From: Croceicoccus ponticola
GTDB lineage: Bacteria; Pseudomonadota; Alphaproteobacteria; Sphingomonadales; Sphingomonadaceae
Assembly (NCBI RefSeq): GCF_004004515.1
Contig: NZ_RXOL01000001.1
Location: 682,001 to 746,000, forward strand
DNA length: 64,000 bases
Direction of reading: 5' to 3'
Shown here: positions 1-9,438 of the stretch, piece by piece
How positions within the stretch are numbered: the first letter of the stretch is position 1
How the letters are laid out: the number at the start of each line of letters is the position of its first letter
Notes under the pieces: generated by a model
What the model was told of the DNA's origin: nothing
The model's database searches: none
Seen by the model: the letters and a program-made list of their open reading frames with translations, nothing else
Program-made: the position numbers and the translations under genes

Positions 1-1
1 C

Positions 2-556
2 GTCGCCGTGCGGGCCATGCCGGTGGCCGAGGCGCACGCCGCGCTGGTCAGCGAAGACCCTGCCTCTGCCCAGCGACTGAATGCTTCGGACAGCACCCGC
101 GTTGCCCGCGCGCTGGAGGTGGTGCGCAGCACCGGCCAGCCACTCGACCATTGGCACGCAAGGATGGAAGGCGGGATCGGCGCCCAGATCGACCTGACCG
201 CAGCGATCCTGATCCCGGATCGCGAAACACTGTTTGCGAAATGCGACCAGCGGTTTGGCCAGATGCTCGAACGCGGCGCGATAGAAGAGGTCCGCGCGCT
301 GCTTTCCCGCAAGCTGGATCCGGCACTGCCTGTCATGCGCGCCATCGGCGTTCCGGAAATCGCCGGGCTGCTGGCCGACGAATATGACCGGACAGAGGCC
401 GAGGCGCGCGGCGCACAGGCGACTCGACGCTACGCCAAGCGGCAATATACCTGGTTTCGCCACCAACCCCCAACGACTTGGACCCGCTATGATACCGAAA
501 ATGTCGAAAATGGCGATTTAATTGAAACTTTATTACGACATTTGCGGTTGACATGA
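2..556 (+). CDS. miaA: tRNA dimethylallyltransferase, C-terminal part (5' end outside window)
   Basis: MiaA transfers a dimethylallyl group to A37 of tRNAs that read UNN codons. Only about the last 185 of roughly 310 residues are present; the P-loop end lies before base 1 and the frame is open to the window edge. Visible family signatures are the stretch around DSTRVARALEVV, the W of DHWHARM, the block CDQRFGQMLERGAIEEV, the LPVMRAIGVPE motif, and the tRNA-contacting segment RRYAKRQYTWFR near the C-terminus. The gene ends just before the ilvB promoter region, so a putative -35 at 548-553 overlaps its last codons. Identification is confident; the start cannot be assessed. Confidence 0.93.
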   Translation, partial: VAVRAMPVAEAHAALVSEDPASAQRLNASDSTRVARALEVVRSTGQPLDHWHARMEGGIGAQIDLTAAILIPDRETLFAKCDQRFGQMLERGAIEEVRALLSRKLDPALPVMRAIGVPEIAGLLADEYDRTEAEARGAQATRRYAKRQYTWFRHQPPTTWTRYDTENVENGDLIETLLRHLRLT

Positions 557-576
557 TATTCTATGTCGCCTAGTCC
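548..576 (+). promoter_or_regulatory. Possible sigma70-type promoter for ilvBN
   Basis: A perfect -35 hexamer TTGACA (548-553) overlaps the end of miaA. A 17-base spacer leads to TAGTCC (571-576), a poor -10 that keeps only the TA start. The position just before the ilvB leader is sensible, but the weak -10 makes this tentative. Confidence 0.35.
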
Positions 577-603
577 GCTCGCGAATTTGAGTTGGGAGAG
601 AGA

Positions 604-637
604 GGCCCGGGTGCACGACACTCGGGCCCATTTTCTT
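604..637 (+). promoter_or_regulatory. Terminator-like hairpin in the ilvB leader (possible attenuator)
   Basis: A 9-bp stem pairs GGCCCGGGT (604-612) with ACTCGGGCC (620-628), with one G-U pair and a 7-base loop. It is followed by CATTTTCTT. It lies between the likely promoter and the ilvB ribosome-binding site, where an attenuator would be expected. No leader peptide rich in Ile, Leu or Val codons is visible ahead of it, so a regulatory role is inference. Confidence 0.4.
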
Positions 638-670
638 GCCCCCGTCCCCGCCAACAAACGGAGAATAGCA

Positions 671-2415
671 GTGACCGAGCGCAGCGGCGCCGACATCTTG
701 ATGGATTGCCTTGTCGAACAGGGTGTCGAAGTGATCTTCGGCTATCCCGGTGGCGCGGTATTGCCCATCTACGATGCGCTGTTTTCCGACAACCGGATCC
801 GCCACATCCTCGTCCGGCACGAAGCAGGGGCGGCCCACGCCGCCGAAGGTTACGCCCGTTCGACGGGGAAGCCCGGCGTCGTGCTCGTCACGTCCGGCCC
901 CGGCGCGACCAACGCAGTGACCGGCATTGCCGATGCCTTCATGGATTCGATCCCGATGGTCGTCCTGACCGGACAGGTCGCCACCGCGATGATCGGCACC
1001 GACGCTTTCCAGGAAGCCGATACCGTCGGCATCACGCGCCACTGCACGAAGCACAACTATCTCGTGAAGGATCCGGCAGACCTTGCCGCGACGATAAACG
1101 AGGCGTTCCAGATCGCGACCACCGGCCGCCCCGGCCCTGTCGTCATCGACATTCCCAAGGACGTTCAGGTCGCCAGCGCCCCCGTTTCGCAAGTCGCGAA
1201 ATCGACGCGCTATTCGCCGCATACTATCGGTGCCGATGCGGCCATCGCCGAAGCGGTGGCCATGATCGCGGCGGCAAAAGAGCCGGTTCTGTACACCGGT
1301 GGCGGCGTCATCAATTCGGGGCCCGAAGCGTCCGCCTTGCTGCGCGAATTGCAGGAACTGACCGGCGCGCCCGTCACCAGCACGCTGATGGGCCTTGGCG
1401 CGTTTCCCGCGTTGAACAAGGCATGGCTCGGCATGTTAGGCATGCACGGCACCTATGAAGCCAACATGGCAATGAATCGCGCTGATCTCGTCGTCGCGAT
1501 CGGTTCGCGGTTCGACGACCGCGTCACGGGGCGGATCGAGGATTTCGCACCCAATGCGAAGAAGATCCACATCGACATCGACCGGTCTTCGATCAACAAG
1601 ACGGTTCAGGTCGACCTGCCGATCCTGGGCGATTGCGCGATGGTCCTGCGGCAGATGATCGACTTATGGAAGGCATCTGGGGCAAAGCCGCAGAACCTTG
1701 GCGAATGGTACGCCCGGATCGACGGCTGGCGCGCGCGCAACTCGCTCGCCTATCCGCCTTCCGCGGAAGAGATCATGCCCCAGCTTGCAGTCGAACGGTT
1801 GTTCGAGCTGACCAAGCACCACGATCCGATCATCACCACCGAAGTCGGTCAGCACCAGATGTGGGCGGCCCAGCACTTCCACTTCTTCAGCCCGAACAAG
1901 TGGCTGACCAGTGGTGGGCTTGGCACCATGGGTTACGGCCTGCCCGCCGCGATCGGTGCGCAGTTGGGCAATCCGGACGCATTGGTCATCGACATCGCTG
2001 GCGAAGCGTCGATCCAGATGAACATCCAGGAGCTCGGCACCGCGAGCCAGTATCGCCTGCCGGTCAAGGTCTTCATCCTCAACAACGAATATATGGGCAT
2101 GGTCCGCCAGTGGCAGGAACTGACCTATGAATCGCGCTATTCGAATTCCTATTCGGACTCGCTGCCCGATTTCGTGAAGCTGGCCGAAGCCTATGGCTGG
2201 AAGGGTATCAGGATCGAGGACCTGGACGATCTGGACGCAGGCATTCAGGCGATGATCGATTATGACGGGCCGGTGATCGTCGATTGCCGCGTCGCCAAGT
2301 TGGCGAACTGCCTGCCGATGTTCCGGTCGGGCGCGGCCCACACCGAAATGATGCTGTACGGTGACGAGGCCCCAGAAGCCCGGACCGTTTCGGTCGAACA
2401 GAAGGCGTCGGTCTG

Positions 2416-2416
<1 letters not shown>
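671..2416 (+). CDS. ilvB: Acetolactate synthase large (catalytic) subunit
   Basis: It condenses two pyruvates, or pyruvate and 2-ketobutyrate, in the first common step of Val/Leu/Ile synthesis, with IlvN as regulatory partner. The 581-residue length is normal. The TPP-activating Glu is at residue 51 (RHEAGAAHAAEG), and the C-terminal TPP domain ends in NNEYMGMVRQWQ. The start chosen is GTG at 671, preceded by GGAGAATA; an in-frame ATG at 563 would read through the leader hairpin and has no ribosome-binding site. Oddity: the usual GDA/GDG metal-binding motif reads G-E-A at residues 444-446, so the Mg-ligand Asp is replaced by Glu. The stop overlaps the ilvN start (TGATG). Confidence 0.95.
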
Positions 2417-4057
<1,641 letters not shown>

Positions 4058-4092
4058 TTTATTCAACGCCCTGGCGTTGATCGAAAAATCGA

Positions 4093-4131
4093 AGCCCGCC
4101 GGATCGTTACGCACGATCCGACGGGCTTTTT
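4093..4131 (+). terminator. Intrinsic terminator after ilvC
   Basis: A 15-bp stem with one mismatch pairs AGCCCGCCGGATCGT (4093-4107) with ACGATCCGACGGGCT (4113-4127). It is followed by a run of Ts, 36 bases after the ilvC stop. It separates the ilv genes from the YceI gene. Confidence 0.85.
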
Positions 4132-4253
4132 CGTGCCATTGCGCGCTGCTTTATCCGCATGGTTACAACGCTGTGCCTCGTTGAAAGGGCAACATTTCCC
4201 GTCCACATTATCGCCACTGGTCGCAACCGATCTACGATTTGAAGGGGAATATG

Positions 4254-4898
4254 ATGAAATCTCGCACCTTGGCCCTCGCACTCGCCACCGTGACGCTGGC
4301 CGCCATGCCGGTCCTGGCCCAGACAGCGGCACCGCAGCTTCCCGGCATTGCCGATCCATCGCGCGTCTCGGCTGGCACTTATGCCGCCGATCCCAATCAC
4401 ACGCTGGTCGGATGGCGCGTCGACCATTTCGGTTTCAGCGACTACTTCGGACTTTTCGGCGATGTGTCCGGCACTCTGGAATTCGATCCTGCCACGCCGT
4501 CGACGGCAAAGCTGGACGTTACGATCCCCATCGCATCGGTCACTGTCGCATCGTCCGGGCTCAAGGATCACCTGCTGCGCGCTGGCACCGATGGCGCCAA
4601 GCCCGATTTCTTCGGCCCCGAACCCGCGCCCGCGCATTTCGTGTCGACAATGGTCACCCCGACCGGTCCGACCACGGCGCAGATCGTTGGCAACCTCACG
4701 CTTAACGGCGTTACCGCGCCGGTCATGATCGCCGCCCGGTTCACTGGCGCAGGGGCCAATCCGATGAGCAAGGCCGAAACGGTCGGATTCGAAGGGCGCG
4801 CGATGTTGAAGCGCAGCACTTTCGGCGTATCCGCATTCGTGCCATTCGTGTCTGACGAGGTCGAACTCGACATCACCGCCGCATTCGAGAAGAAATAA
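4254..4898 (+). CDS. Secreted YceI family protein
   Basis: YceI proteins are periplasmic lipocalin-like beta-barrels that bind isoprenoid-type lipids; their role in most bacteria is unclear. The protein starts with a clear signal peptide (MKSRTLALALATVTLAAMPVLA, cut before QT). The family core follows: a YAADPNHTLVGWRVDHFGFSD-type opening, FSDYFGLFGDVSGTLEFD, a mid DHLLRAGTDGAKPDFF segment, and a final FGVSAFVPFVSDEVELDI strand pair. ATG 4254 was preferred to ATG 4251 because of its spacing from AAGGGG. The stop overlaps the next start (TAATG). Confidence 0.88.
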   Translation: MKSRTLALALATVTLAAMPVLAQTAAPQLPGIADPSRVSAGTYAADPNHTLVGWRVDHFGFSDYFGLFGDVSGTLEFDPATPSTAKLDVTIPIASVTVASSGLKDHLLRAGTDGAKPDFFGPEPAPAHFVSTMVTPTGPTTAQIVGNLTLNGVTAPVMIAARFTGAGANPMSKAETVGFEGRAMLKRSTFGVSAFVPFVSDEVELDITAAFEKK

Positions 4899-5299
4899 TG
4901 ATCCGTCCCGGCCTGCTCCTTGCCCTTCCCCTGCTTGCCGCCTGTTCGGCGGTCGAGGAACCGGGCGATGCGCCGGCCGGGACGCCTTCGCCATCGGGAA
5001 CGCCGGTGGCGGCCGCGACATGGACACCGCCCGAACAATGCCCTGACGCGTCCGCCACAGACCGCCCAAGTGGTTCCAACTGCTTCGGCCTCATGCCCCA
5101 GGGCTGTGGCGCGAACCGCGCCGTCGCCTATGTCGGCCAGCCGATGACCGCGCGGATTGCAGCTGTGCTCAAAGGGTTTGCCGCACAGGGCGTTCGCGTA
5201 ATCGGACCAGACGAAGCCGTCGATGCCGACGTCGTCGCCGGGCGTCTGAACGTCATGACCGATCCGGACGGCACCATCACCAGTGTCGACTGTTTCTGA
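4898..5299 (+). CDS. Lipoprotein with peptidase-inhibitor I78-like domain
   Basis: This 133-residue protein has a lipoprotein signal (LLALPLLAAC, lipobox LAAC at residues ~12-16) and a low-complexity Pro/Ala linker. Its C-terminal ~60 residues match the I78 inhibitor pattern: a YVGQPMT block, the VRVIGPDEAVDADVVAGRLNV strand region, and an ending DGTITSVDCF. I78 members are small serine-peptidase inhibitors. Its start overlaps the YceI stop, so the two form an envelope-directed operon. The inhibitor role is inferred from domain resemblance only. Confidence 0.68.
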   Translation: MIRPGLLLALPLLAACSAVEEPGDAPAGTPSPSGTPVAAATWTPPEQCPDASATDRPSGSNCFGLMPQGCGANRAVAYVGQPMTARIAAVLKGFAAQGVRVIGPDEAVDADVVAGRLNVMTDPDGTITSVDCF

Positions 5300-5416
5300 A
5301 TTCCACACCCGCCATCGGCCCACACTCGCCATCGACAGGTACCGCATTGCCATCGTGATTGACCCCACATTCGGGTCTGGACTTTCGGGAACCTGTGCAT
5401 CATAGCGATAGGCGAA

Positions 5417-5494
5417 ATGACGATTATGCGCTTCTTTCCGGCCCCTATCGAACTTCGGGCCCTGCTGCTTCGACTTACACGCCCCCGGGCGTGA
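5417..5494 (+). CDS. leuL: Putative leuA leader peptide (25 residues)
   Basis: A short frame with ATG at 5417 (second possible ATG at 5426) encodes a peptide containing P-I-E-L-R-A-L-L-L-R-L-T. Five of its 25 residues are Leu, including three consecutive Leu codons (CTG CTG CTT, 5462-5470) and a fourth (CTT) two codons on. It ends at TGA 5492, 86 bases before leuA. The stop lies beside CCCCCGGG (5482-5489), which can pair with CCCGGGGG (5527-5534). A Leu-rich peptide ahead of alternative hairpins before leuA is the classic layout of leucine attenuation. It is too short for family matching, so the call rests on position and composition. Confidence 0.6.
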   Translation: MTIMRFFPAPIELRALLLRLTRPRA

Positions 5495-5534
5495 CGTTTG
5501 CGCTGTCTGCGGACGGCGCTCCGGCCCCCGGGGG
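5482..5534 (+). promoter_or_regulatory. Alternative RNA hairpins of the leuA leader
   Basis: An 8-bp hairpin forms from GCGCTGTC (5500-5507) and GACGGCGC (5512-5519). A longer pairing joins CCCCCGGG (5482-5489, at the end of the leader peptide) with CCCGGGGG (5527-5534). A ribosome stalled on the Leu codons or on the stop would change which pairs form. There is no U-run after the distal stem, so control could act on Rho access or leuA translation rather than intrinsic termination. This is inference from base-pairing by eye. Confidence 0.45.
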
Positions 5535-5580
5535 ATGAGTTAGCCGCATAACCTGATCCAGCAGACAAGAAGTACCAGTC

Positions 5581-7275
5581 ATGGCATCCCATACCACCAC
5601 CATGTTGCACGACCCCTCGGTCAAGTACCGACCGTTTCCGGCCATCGACCTGCCCGACCGGCAGTGGCCTTCGCGTACCATCACGAAGCCGCCCCGCTGG
5701 CTGTCCACCGACATGCGGGACGGCAACCAGTCGCTGATCGACCCGATGGACAGCGTGAAGAAGAACCGCTTCTTCGACCAGCTGGTCAAGGTTGGGCTGA
5801 AAGAGATCGAAGTCGGCTTCCCCGCCGCCGGCGCGACCGAATTCGATTTCATCCAGAGCCTCGTTCAGTCGGGCCGCATTCCCGACGACGTGCTGGTCCA
5901 GGTGCTGACGCAAAGCCGCGAAGACCTGATCAGGCGCAGCTTCGAAAGCCTGATTGGCGCGAAGCAGGCCATCGTTCATGTTTACAATGCGGTCAGCCCG
6001 GCGTGGCGCGACATCGTGTTCAAGATGTCGAGGCAGGAAGTGCGCGGCATCGCCGAAGCGGGCGCAAAGGTCATTCGCGACGAAGCGGCAAAGTATCCCG
6101 ACACCGATTGGCACTTCGAATATTCACCAGAAACCTTCAGCACGGCCGAACTCGATTTCAGCCTCGAATGCTGCGAGGCGGTGATGGACATCCTGCAGCC
6201 GACGCCCGAGCGGCCGATCATCCTGAACCTGCCTGCCACGGTTGAGTGCGCGACGCCCAACATCTACGCCGACCAGATCGAATATTTCTGCCGCAACCTG
6301 CCCAACCGCGAAAGCGCGGTCATCAGCCTGCACACCCATAACGATCGCGGCACCGGCGTGGCGGCCGCCGAGCTGGGCGTAATGGCGGGTGCGGACCGGG
6401 TCGAAGGATGCCTGTTCGGCAACGGCGAGCGGACGGGCAACTGCTGTCTCGTGACCGTCGCGCTGAACATGTACACCCAAGGGATCAATCCCGGCCTCGA
6501 CTTTTCGAATATCGACGAGGTGATCGAAACGGTCGAATACTGTAATCAGATCCCCGTGCATCAGCGTCACCCTTATGGCGGCGAACTGGTGTTCACCGCG
6601 TTTTCGGGCAGCCATCAGGACGCGATCAAGAAGGGGTTCGAGGCGCACGACCAGCAGAACGACCAATACTGGCGGGTTCCCTACTTGCCGATCGATCCCG
6701 CCGACCTGGGCCGTAACTACGAGGCGGTGATCCGCGTGAACTCCCAATCGGGCAAGGGCGGGTTTGCCTGGGTGCTAGAGCAGGACAAGGGCCTGAAACT
6801 GCCCAAACGGATGCAGGCGCATTTTTCGAAAGCGGTGCAGCGCATGGCCGACGAGACCGGGCGGGAATTGAACGCCGCCGACATCTGGGAAGCGTTCCGG
6901 CACGAATATCATGTGTCGCGCCCGCAGCATTTCCAGCTTGTCGATTACGAGGAACACCGCGCCAAGAACGGAACACGCGTCTTTACCGGAACGGTCACCG
7001 AAGGCGGCACGGAACGCACCGTTTCAGGTCGTGGCAACGGCTTGATCTCGTCTGTCGTGGCGACCTTGGGCGAGGCATTCGGCATGAACCTCGAAGTGCT
7101 CGATTATAGCGAACACGCGCTGTCAAAGGGATCCGACGCCAAGGCTGCGGCTTATGTCGAATGCATGACCGAAAGCGGCCACATCGTCTGGGGCGTCGGC
7201 ATCAGCGCTGACGTCGCAACCGCGAGTGTGCGCGCTATCCTCAGCGCGGCGAACGCGGCTCGTCCGGCAAATTAA
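5581..7275 (+). CDS. leuA: 2-isopropylmalate synthase
   Basis: LeuA joins acetyl-CoA and 2-ketoisovalerate in the first committed step of leucine synthesis. The 564-residue length and the opening (HDPSVKYRPFPAIDLPDRQWP) mark the longer LeuA type. The catalytic metal-site motif STDMRDGNQSL is near residue 40, the HTH motif of the TIM barrel is in SLHTHNDRGTG, and the C-terminal ~140 residues form the leucine-binding regulatory domain. The start at 5581 follows a weak AAGAAG; the Leu-rich leader frame upstream suggests leucine-responsive control. A symmetric terminator follows. Confidence 0.95.
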   Translation: MASHTTTMLHDPSVKYRPFPAIDLPDRQWPSRTITKPPRWLSTDMRDGNQSLIDPMDSVKKNRFFDQLVKVGLKEIEVGFPAAGATEFDFIQSLVQSGRIPDDVLVQVLTQSREDLIRRSFESLIGAKQAIVHVYNAVSPAWRDIVFKMSRQEVRGIAEAGAKVIRDEAAKYPDTDWHFEYSPETFSTAELDFSLECCEAVMDILQPTPERPIILNLPATVECATPNIYADQIEYFCRNLPNRESAVISLHTHNDRGTGVAAAELGVMAGADRVEGCLFGNGERTGNCCLVTVALNMYTQGINPGLDFSNIDEVIETVEYCNQIPVHQRHPYGGELVFTAFSGSHQDAIKKGFEAHDQQNDQYWRVPYLPIDPADLGRNYEAVIRVNSQSGKGGFAWVLEQDKGLKLPKRMQAHFSKAVQRMADETGRELNAADIWEAFRHEYHVSRPQHFQLVDYEEHRAKNGTRVFTGTVTEGGTERTVSGRGNGLISSVVATLGEAFGMNLEVLDYSEHALSKGSDAKAAAYVECMTESGHIVWGVGISADVATASVRAILSAANAARPAN

Positions 7276-7282
7276 GCAAGAC

Positions 7283-7317
7283 AGGACGGCGCGTGATCGC
7301 ACGCGCCGTCCTTGAGC
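7283..7317. terminator. Bidirectional hairpin terminator between leuA and the AHH gene
   Basis: A perfect 13-bp stem joins AGGACGGCGCGTG (7283-7295) and CACGCGCCGTCCT (7300-7312) with loop ATCG. It lies in the 66-base gap between convergent genes. The T-runs on either side are short. Confidence 0.75.
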
Positions 7318-7341
7318 TTTCCTGATGTTCCGATCAGGGTC

Positions 7342-7860
7342 TCATCGGGTTGCGCCCCACAGCATGTCGGCCATGGCGTCGAGATTGCTGTAGTCCACGC
7401 CGTGCCCGATCGGGTCGCGTCGGTTAAGGACGATAGGTGCCGCCCCTTCGCCGTCGAGGCGGCGGGCTAACCCACGTTGCACCAACCGGATGCGCCCGAT
7501 GGCGGCATCCTTTGCCTGCAGCTCGTTCCGGCTGCGGATTCGCGACCACTCCATTTCGACTGCGCCGACCCTTTCGAACACCAGTTCGTTGCAGATTCTG
7601 TGCGGCCCGCGATGCAGGGGCAGACGTTCTTCGAACGCCACAGCCTCGTTTCCTGGAAGCAGAACGCCGTTCCCGTCGAAGTCGTCCAGCCAGACGCCCG
7701 CGGAGCCGATCGAAGTTAGCATTGAGTCAAGACAGCGGCGGGAAAACAACTGACGCGGCAGGAGATGGTGCTTTTGCCATCCCTCCTTGAAATCAGGAGA
7801 TCCCCGTTTGTTTGCCATCGAAAAGCGGCGAAAACCGCAAATGTTCGCCGCCCGTTGCAT
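7342..7860 (-). CDS. AHH-type (HNH/Endo VII superfamily) nuclease domain protein
   Basis: The 172-residue protein carries the hallmarks of the AHH nuclease family: WQKHHLLPRQLFS near residues 28-40 (catalytic double His), a GNGVLLPGNEAVAF strand in the middle, and PLHRGPH further on. Families of this superfamily often act as toxins or processing nucleases. ATG 7860 is preceded by a strong AGGAGGAG; an in-frame ATG at 7818 lacks one. No secretion or trafficking domain is attached. It follows the DUF4261-like gene by 35 bases on the same strand, which suggests a pair. The nuclease family call is fairly sure; the biological role is unknown. Confidence 0.65.
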   Translation of the reverse strand: MQRAANICGFRRFSMANKRGSPDFKEGWQKHHLLPRQLFSRRCLDSMLTSIGSAGVWLDDFDGNGVLLPGNEAVAFEERLPLHRGPHRICNELVFERVGAVEMEWSRIRSRNELQAKDAAIGRIRLVQRGLARRLDGEGAAPIVLNRRDPIGHGVDYSNLDAMADMLWGATR

Positions 7861-7895
7861 GCCCTCCTCCTGAACGGATTCATCGGGGACAACGC

Positions 7896-8693
7896 TTAAG
7901 GAATTGGTGACTTTTTAAGGTAAATTTTCTTACCTGTCGCGTCGGGCGCCATGATAAGTTCCGAAAATCCTTCGACTTTGATGGTCTCGACCTGATCTAC
8001 CGGGCCGTGACCGACAAGATAATCGATCATGCGGATCGCGATCCGTGCGCGGTCGGCGACAACCATGCCGGGCATCGCCGCGATAACCAATTCCTGTCCG
8101 GTCACGACCGCAAGCCCCTTGCTGACAAGGCCATCGTCGGCGTCGCTTTCCAGCGCCACGAGACCCAATGCAGGAAATGGTCCGCCCCCTAACCAATCGG
8201 CGGCGACCTTGCGGAAATAGGCGGCACTCATCGCGCTGTCGGCAGCGGCCCAACCGACAGCCAGACAGCGGTCGGCGCCGGAAAGGGCAAGCGCTAGGCG
8301 CACGGCGTCGCGAATGACGGCGATCACTGAAATGTCATTGACGAAGAGCGACTGGGGGGCAAGGCGGATTGACTGCGCCTGCGCCAATGCGCCGACGTCC
8401 AAGCCGAACCGGTTGGACGGATCAAGTGTTTGCGCCGGTACACCCGGCGTCAATCCTTCGATAGTAAATCGACACTCGCCGATCAGAACAGTCGCCCCGG
8501 CGCTGCCATTGTCGCCAGCGCCTTCCCTGGCGGAATCTGTCAGCACTTCGATCTGAGTGTCGGAATTCACAAGCGTGCGGGCGAACAGGGAGCGCACCGA
8601 GTCGGCATCCGGGCGTGCGCCTTCAAACCAGAGGGTGAACACTAGATCATCGGCCAAGCTGCCATCGGCTCCATTAGTTACGGCATCGGACAT
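7896..8693 (-). CDS. Hypothetical protein, DUF4261-like
   Basis: This cytosolic-looking protein of about 265 residues has no signal or membrane segment. Its layout recalls DUF4261 proteins: an N-terminal LVFTLWFEGARPDADSVRSLF strand-helix, a central alanine-rich CLAVGWAAADSAMSAAYF stretch, and a C-terminal block with KGLAVVTGQELVIAAMPGM and a following YLVGHGPV turn. The start was set at ATG 8693, which has GGAG nine bases upstream; a longer frame opens at 8744. It is the first gene of a likely two-gene unit with the AHH nuclease. A cognate-immunity or antitoxin role is a guess from this pairing. Confidence 0.45.
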   Translation of the reverse strand: MSDAVTNGADGSLADDLVFTLWFEGARPDADSVRSLFARTLVNSDTQIEVLTDSAREGAGDNGSAGATVLIGECRFTIEGLTPGVPAQTLDPSNRFGLDVGALAQAQSIRLAPQSLFVNDISVIAVIRDAVRLALALSGADRCLAVGWAAADSAMSAAYFRKVAADWLGGGPFPALGLVALESDADDGLVSKGLAVVTGQELVIAAMPGMVVADRARIAIRMIDYLVGHGPVDQVETIKVEGFSELIMAPDATGKKIYLKKSPIP

Positions 8694-8852
8694 GGCACCG
8701 TGCTCCTGCCCCATGATGGCGGATCCCCGAAATCTCCCTAGCATTTCATCGGCCCTTCAGAGACTAACTATATCCATTTCCGAGAAGAAAGTCGCCTTTA
8801 AGATAGGCTGATCTTCGAGCCAGGCGCTGCGCAACGTGTCGGCAGTTACATA

Positions 8853-9341
8853 TCAGAACACGCCCATTGCCAAGCCTTGCGCCATGGCCTGCCCCAGATC
8901 GAAGCATTCCTGACGCGTGGTGGCGCTCAGCGATTTTGGACTCAGAATCGCCTCGGGCGTCTGGGCGTCGAAATTCACGATCAGCGGTTCGGCCACCCGG
9001 CGCAGGCGCCAGCCCGCGGCGATGCGGTCGATCTGCCGCGTGGCGCCGTGACCGTCCGATCCCGCTGCGATCGCGGTGGCATAGGCGCGCCCTTCGATTC
9101 TACCGAGCACCGGGTAATAGGACCGATCGAAAAATTCCTTCATCGCCCCGGTCATGGTCGCGAGATTTTCCGGGCAGACAAACAAAAACCCGCTCGCCGC
9201 AAGGACGTCTTCGGCGGTGGCATCGTTGCAATAAAGCAGTCGCGCCTGCTCGCCCGCGCCCTCGCTGGCGGCGGCCGCCATGGCCTTTGCTCCGCCGGTG
9301 CGCGAATGCCAGACGATCAGCAGGGAAGCATCGCTCACCAT
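8853..9341 (-). CDS. Flavodoxin-fold NAD(P)H:quinone oxidoreductase-like protein
   Basis: About 162 residues with a flavodoxin fold. The FMN-phosphate loop is HSRTGGAKAMA near residue 12, a central strand reads ASGFLFVCPENLATMTGAMKEFFDR (the P-E-N-x5-G-x-M-K-x-F-x-D-R pattern of WrbA/FMN reductases), and a YATAIAAGSDGHG loop follows. It probably reduces quinones or a similar acceptor with FMN. ATG 9341 was chosen because homologues begin just before the first strand; upstream starts at 9386 and 9368 are possible. It is transcribed divergently from recJ, 97 bases apart. Confidence 0.75.
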   Translation of the reverse strand: MVSDASLLIVWHSRTGGAKAMAAAASEGAGEQARLLYCNDATAEDVLAASGFLFVCPENLATMTGAMKEFFDRSYYPVLGRIEGRAYATAIAAGSDGHGATRQIDRIAAGWRLRRVAEPLIVNFDAQTPEAILSPKSLSATTRQECFDLGQAMAQGLAMGVF

Positions 9342-9438
9342 GTCGCACTTGTGTAAGCGCACCGACATCGGGGGAAAAGCGCACACCCAAAACGATGCCC
9401 GGGTTTTACCCCGCCTCCCTCACCTGTAGGCTGTCGCC

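Noticed and set aside
553-573. A tiny frame ATG-ATA-TTC-TAT-GTC-GCC-stop as an ilv leader peptide
   Set aside because: Only two branched-chain codons, no ribosome-binding site, and it overlaps the putative -35 element.
563-670. A longer ilvB starting at ATG 563
   Set aside because: It lacks a ribosome-binding site and would translate through the leader hairpin; GTG 671 has GGAGAATA and begins with the conserved N-terminus.
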